This document shows positions 60,509-64,000 of a stretch of DNA of 64,000 nucleotides, piece after piece; position 1 is the first letter of the stretch, and the number at the start of each line of letters is the position of its first letter. The position numbers and the translations under genes were made by a program. Source of the DNA: Symbiodinium natans (lineage: Eukaryota > Sar > Dinophyceae > Suessiales > Symbiodiniaceae). The stretch lies in NCBI GenBank assembly GCA_905221605.1, contig CAJNDS010000091.1:460283-524282 (forward strand), given 5' to 3'. The notes under the pieces were generated by a model. That model did not search any database, had not been told where the DNA came from, and worked only from the letters and a program-made list of their open reading frames with translations.

Positions 60509-61172
60509 CTCTGCGCCCATGCGCTGTGGTAAACCAGTGCGAGCATCGGAGAAGAACCTTGCCAAACGACCAGCCAGATGCGTGAGCCACCGGTCTCCTG
60601 GGGATGTGGCAGCGTGGAATAAAACCATACTAGTATAGACCCTGAACCCTAAACCCTATACCCTAAACCCTAAGCCCAAAGCCCAAAACCCGAAACTCAA
60701 CGTGCACATGCGGTGGCCCTCCCTTCAGAAGCTCCATTGCCCTGAGACTGACCCTTGCTTCTACAGTAGTGCTTAGAGCTCTGGACGTCTTTAGCGCTTT
60801 AGAGTTTAGAGTTGGAGTGTAGGGCCAAGTTTAGGGTTTAAGGGATTAGGGTGTAAGGGGCCATTGCCCCAACCTCTGCTGACTGTTGAGCACCGTACCC
60901 CGTAGCAGCCCTAAAGCCAATACCCTAAACCTCACAATTTCAACCCCCTCCCCCCAGTAGAAACTCGAAACGTGTTTTTAGTGTTAGGGGATGTTTCTAT
61001 CCATATGCCATCTTCTGGGCTAGGGTTTAGATTGGCTTCAAGGTTTTTGAGGCCCTGAACCCACCCCCTAGTTCGGAATGGGGTTCAAAAGGCGGGGTCG
61101 GTTTTGGCAGGATTTTCCGGAAAGTGCTTTTGTAATTGGGGGGGGGGGGGTGCTTTTAATACAAGGGTGAAG

Positions 61173-61348
61173 TGATTATAACTGTACTTATAAGCATATT
61201 AGAGCACTTAAGGGGCCTATAAGTGGGTGATATGTACACTTCTAGTTGGTTAGTAAGTAAACCCTAAACCCTAAACCCTAAACCCTAAACCCTAAACCCT
61301 AAACCCTAAACCCTAAACCCTAAACCTTAAGTACCATGAACCTTCAAG
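61173..61348. mobile_element. MITE family A split by a CCCTAAA array
   Basis: TATAACTGTACTTATAA core and right end TACCATGAACCTTCAAG; CCCTAAA units fill 61259-61327 between TAGTAAGT and TTAAGTACC. Confidence 0.75.
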
Positions 61349-61368
61349 CCCTAACCTGCGAACCTTAC

Positions 61369-61394
61369 ATCGAGCCTGTGCTTGTCGAGGAAGC
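61369..61394 (-). CDS. Short exon, canonical donor
   Basis: CACGAG then FLDKHRLD, GTAAGG. In phase from 62224-62281 and into 59474-59534. Confidence 0.6.
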
Positions 61395-61760
61395 CTCGTG
61401 AGTCCACGATGGGGTTTAGGGTTAGGGTCTACGGTTTGGGGTTTGGGGTTTGGGGTTTAGGGTTTGGGGGTTTGGGGTTTAGGGGTTTGAGGTCTAGGGT
61501 TTGGGGGTTTGGGGTTTAGGGTTTGGGGGTTTGGGGGTTTGGGGTTTAGGGGTTTGAGGTCTAGGGTTTGGGGTTTAGGGTTTGTGGCTTTGAGGGTCTT
61601 GATGGTTTTGAGGGTTAAGGGCTTGGGGACAGAGGGCTCGGCTAGGGCGGTTGAAGGGCCTAAACAAGCTGGTTTAGAGTTTAGTTTCGGGTTCGTATAG
61701 GGCCCTAAACATCCTGGAATGTCACTTATACGGTTGATGGATTGAAGCCCTAGACCACTA

Positions 61761-61879
61761 GACCCAGGAGTAACCTAGGAAAAAAAGGCTACCCTTTTAT
61801 GGTATGAAGGGGAGTAGGAGGGGAACCCGCAGAGAACCCCCAACCCTAAAAGAGAAACAAGGGCCTGCTCCGAGTCCTA
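61761..61879. mobile_element. MITE family C-prime
   Basis: GACCCAGGAGTAACCTAGG and GGCCTGCTCCGAGTCCT. Confidence 0.65.
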
Positions 61880-62223
61880 CACTAGAAGAAGGCCTAAGCT
61901 GCAGGCTTGTGATAAAGGGCACGGTTTAGGGTTTAGGGTTTAGGGTTTAGGGTTTAGGTTTTTTTGAGGTTTAGGGGCCCAAGTTTAGGGTGTTTCGGAG
62001 AGCTTAGGGTTCGGGGTTTGGGGTTCAGGGCGTTAGGTTTCCTTTGCCTCCGGTTTCTTTTGCCCTAAATACAGCTGAAGGTCTAGGAAAACTTGCAGTC
62101 CTCGGAAAGCCCTAACACCCCGAAGCCCTAAATGGCCTGAAAGGCCTGAAACGCTCTAATCCTCACACACCTACACCTTACCGTCCATGCGTAGCCCTAA
62201 ACCCTAAACCCTAAACCCTAAAC

Positions 62224-62281
62224 CCTGAGACAGCTGGCCTCCATGGTCTAAAAAGTTGTAGCCGGCCCGGTACGAAGCCGC
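62224..62281 (-). CDS. Exon
   Basis: ACCCAG, 19 codons AASYRAGYNFLDHGGQLSQ plus one base, donor GTTTAGGG. Starts a four-exon run that joins without a frame break. Confidence 0.75.
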
Positions 62282-62289
62282 CTGGGTTT

Positions 62290-63205
62290 TGGGTTTTACT
62301 GTTTAGGTAAGATGTAGTAGGCTCAGGGGCTGGGCTTCATTTTAGGTTCAGGCTTCGGGGTTCTTTAGGGCTTGCAGTTTATATGGTTTTAGCTGGTATT
62401 GCCTGTAAGGTTTATAGGGATTTCTTTGCCTATGTGGAGCTCATGAGGGTAGGCTTAGTTTTAAAGTTTAGCAGGAGTAGGGTTGGGGGCTTACAGGGAT
62501 TTAAAACCCTACAAAGCCTATAAAGCCCATAAACCCGCTACACCCTTCTCACTCTTTGTCGAAGTAATTTCTTGGGTCTAACCGCCTGGAGCCCACAGCT
62601 CTCAACCTGGGTACCCTAACCCTAAACCCGAAACCCTAAACTGCCTAAACTCCTAAAACCCTAAAACAGAAAGCCTAAAGCCGTAAAAGCCTAAAGCCGT
62701 AAAGCCTAAGCCCTCAAATGCAAAAACACGAAACTCCCAAACCCTTGGCATGGTTTTAAGGAACTTCAAGCCGCAGGGTTTAGGTTACGGGTTTTGGAAT
62801 TTATGGTTTAGGGTCAGGGACCAGGTACCACAATCACATGCCATTTCGGTGCCGAACATCCGGGCCTGTAGAATCAGAGTGGGGTAGTTTGGGGCAGTCA
62901 AAACTTGCCGACAGAGGGGTTGTAGTGGGAGAATACTGGCACTTGTTCGGAGAACGGTTGCCTGAGCATTGAAACATGCCTGCAGGGCCTGTGAAGATGG
63001 CCCTCGCATCTGATGTCACTTCCAGAGTGTAGGGTGTGTCGAAGTAGGCAAGGACCCGTGCCGCGAGCGCACCATCGGAACCCGTGGTGCTGGGATGTCT
63101 CTGCTGGTCAAGCGCAATTCCGCGTGTCGATAGCCATTCTCATGTCTCCGAGGATTACACATGGACAACCCCCCCCCCTCCCCCCTGCCACAGGTCCCTG
63201 TCCCA
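62290..63205. other. Intronic stretch without a called exon
   Basis: Diverged repeats to 62760, then a unique block 62820-63200 where several short frames are open on both strands but none has paired splice signals I trust. Confidence 0.35.
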
Positions 63206-63210
63206 CATGG

Positions 63211-63335
63211 CCCAGGAGCAACCAACCCTAAACCCTAAACCCTAAGCCCTCAAAGGCACCCTTTCCGGTCTAAACGGGCATGTAAGGGAACCTTAGCCCG
63301 ACAAAACGGGAATAAGGGCCTAGTCTGGCTCCTAG
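63211..63335. mobile_element. MITE family C-prime split by CCCTAAA repeat
   Basis: CCCAGGAGCAACCAACC and GGCCTAGTCTGGCTCCTAG; telomere-like units at about 63225-63250. Confidence 0.65.
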
Positions 63336-63358
63336 ATGTGTTGTTTTTGCTACTCCTC

Positions 63359-63388
63359 CTGCAACTCGAAGTCCGCATCCCACGGCGC
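63359..63388 (-). CDS. Exon, most 5' found
   Basis: ATGAG then APWDADFELQ; the frame continues EE and TAG, so this could also be a last exon of an upstream gene. A GA or GC donor is possible; the MITE lies about 24 bases on. Confidence 0.5.
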
Positions 63389-63399
63389 CTCATCCCCCC

Positions 63400-64000
63400 A
63401 AAACCCAACGAACCTCGACAAAGTAGGGTTCTAAGCAGAGCAGCTATGGTTAGAACCTTTGTTTTGGGTTCATTCGAACCCTACTTCGAAGTGACCATGG
63501 AGACCTGCAAGTGGGGGAGCACCAAAGGAACCTCGCGCCAGTCTCTTCCTAACATTCAAGGGAGCCATACTCGGACCCCTAAGATTGTACCCCTTAGAGC
63601 TTCCCTTAATATGCTCCTAACATGGCCCCTGTTTTCCCCGTGTGGATCTTTACAAAGGGTCCCCAAGCCCAAGGATACAAACTTAGGGGTGCAAGGTAGA
63701 ATCCCATGAAACAGCCCCATGAAACATCAGCCCAGGAGCGATTCGGCTGTGTCAGCCACGCGATGCCTGGGACACACCAGAGAGAGCTTTGAGGGGTTCA
63801 GGGGTTTCAGGGGGTTCAGGGGGTTCAGGGGGTTAAGGGTTTTATAGGGGCTCAGGGGTTTGGGGTGCAAACCCCTATGCCCTAAGCCCCAAACACTATT
63901 TCAGCCCTAAACCCTAAACCCAAAACCCAAAACCCAAGGTTCTGGGCTTAGGGGGCTTCAGGCATTTCTGGTTTGGAGATCGTAAAGCCTCAGCCCGAAT
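63400..64000. other. Edge region without a supported exon
   Basis: A plus-strand frame (63338-63709) has no homologous look and overlaps the exon antisense. GGGGTTCAG repeats at 63794-63835 and CCCTAAA units near 63905. Confidence 0.35.

Noticed and set aside
122-64000. A true chromosome end
   Set aside because: Tracts occur throughout, in both orientations, interrupted by exons and MITEs; no terminal block at either window edge.

Overview
The window looks like nuclear DNA of a dinoflagellate (a Symbiodiniaceae-like alga is my guess). The signs are GC-rich short exons all reading the same way, long introns, frequent GC and GA splice donors beside GT, Lys/Gly-rich and Trp-rich low-complexity protein, non-LTR retrotransposon proteins with a WADD reverse transcriptase box, and plant/alga-type telomere-like repeats (TTTAGGG/CCCTAAA) scattered through the whole window in both orientations. 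No bacterial operons, rRNA, tRNA or CRISPR were seen.

Region 1 (about 181-11928, minus strand) is one large non-LTR (LINE-type) retrotransposon. In its own 5'-3' order it carries a gag-like frame with a CxxC zinc finger and coiled coil, a second frame that starts in an ATGA overlap with the first, a third large frame, and a pol frame with RNase H, apurinic-type endonuclease, reverse transcriptase and C-terminal zinc-finger segments. Both ends abut telomere-like repeat in the same orientation, so it lies inside a TTTAGGG tract, as the silkworm TRAS/SART elements do in TTAGG arrays.

Region 2 (about 12.7-63.4 kb) looks at first like repeat desert: telomere-like tracts, mini- and microsatellites, homopolymers and several MITE families. 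Reading the short unique blocks between the tracts on the minus strand gives about 90 exon-like pieces of 25-155 bases, mostly with AG before and GT/GC/GA after an open frame. Several runs join in phase (for example 62281 to 58916, 38712 to 34165, 33693 to 29452, 20551 to 19024 to 16905). I read this as one very long minus-strand gene, or a same-strand cluster, whose introns carry (TTTAGGG)n near the 5' end and (CCCTAAA)n near the 3' end. From 5' to 3' the predicted product has an acidic/Trp-rich start, a long Lys/Glu/Arg/Gln helical section, a Pro/Ala/Lys linker, a module with an NPVNRKALTRE motif, Sel1-like repeats and a BTB-like domain near the C-terminus.

Three MITE families lie in the introns, often directly against exon edges so that their terminal repeats supply or adjoin splice sites; some MITEs are themselves split by telomere-like repeat. 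The likely story is introner-like spread of inverted-repeat elements plus repeated capture of telomere repeat, with a telomere-tract retrotransposon in the same neighbourhood. Exon edges, frames of the shortest exons and the number of genes are predictions by eye; transcript data would settle them. Coordinates of exon edges may be off by a few bases.
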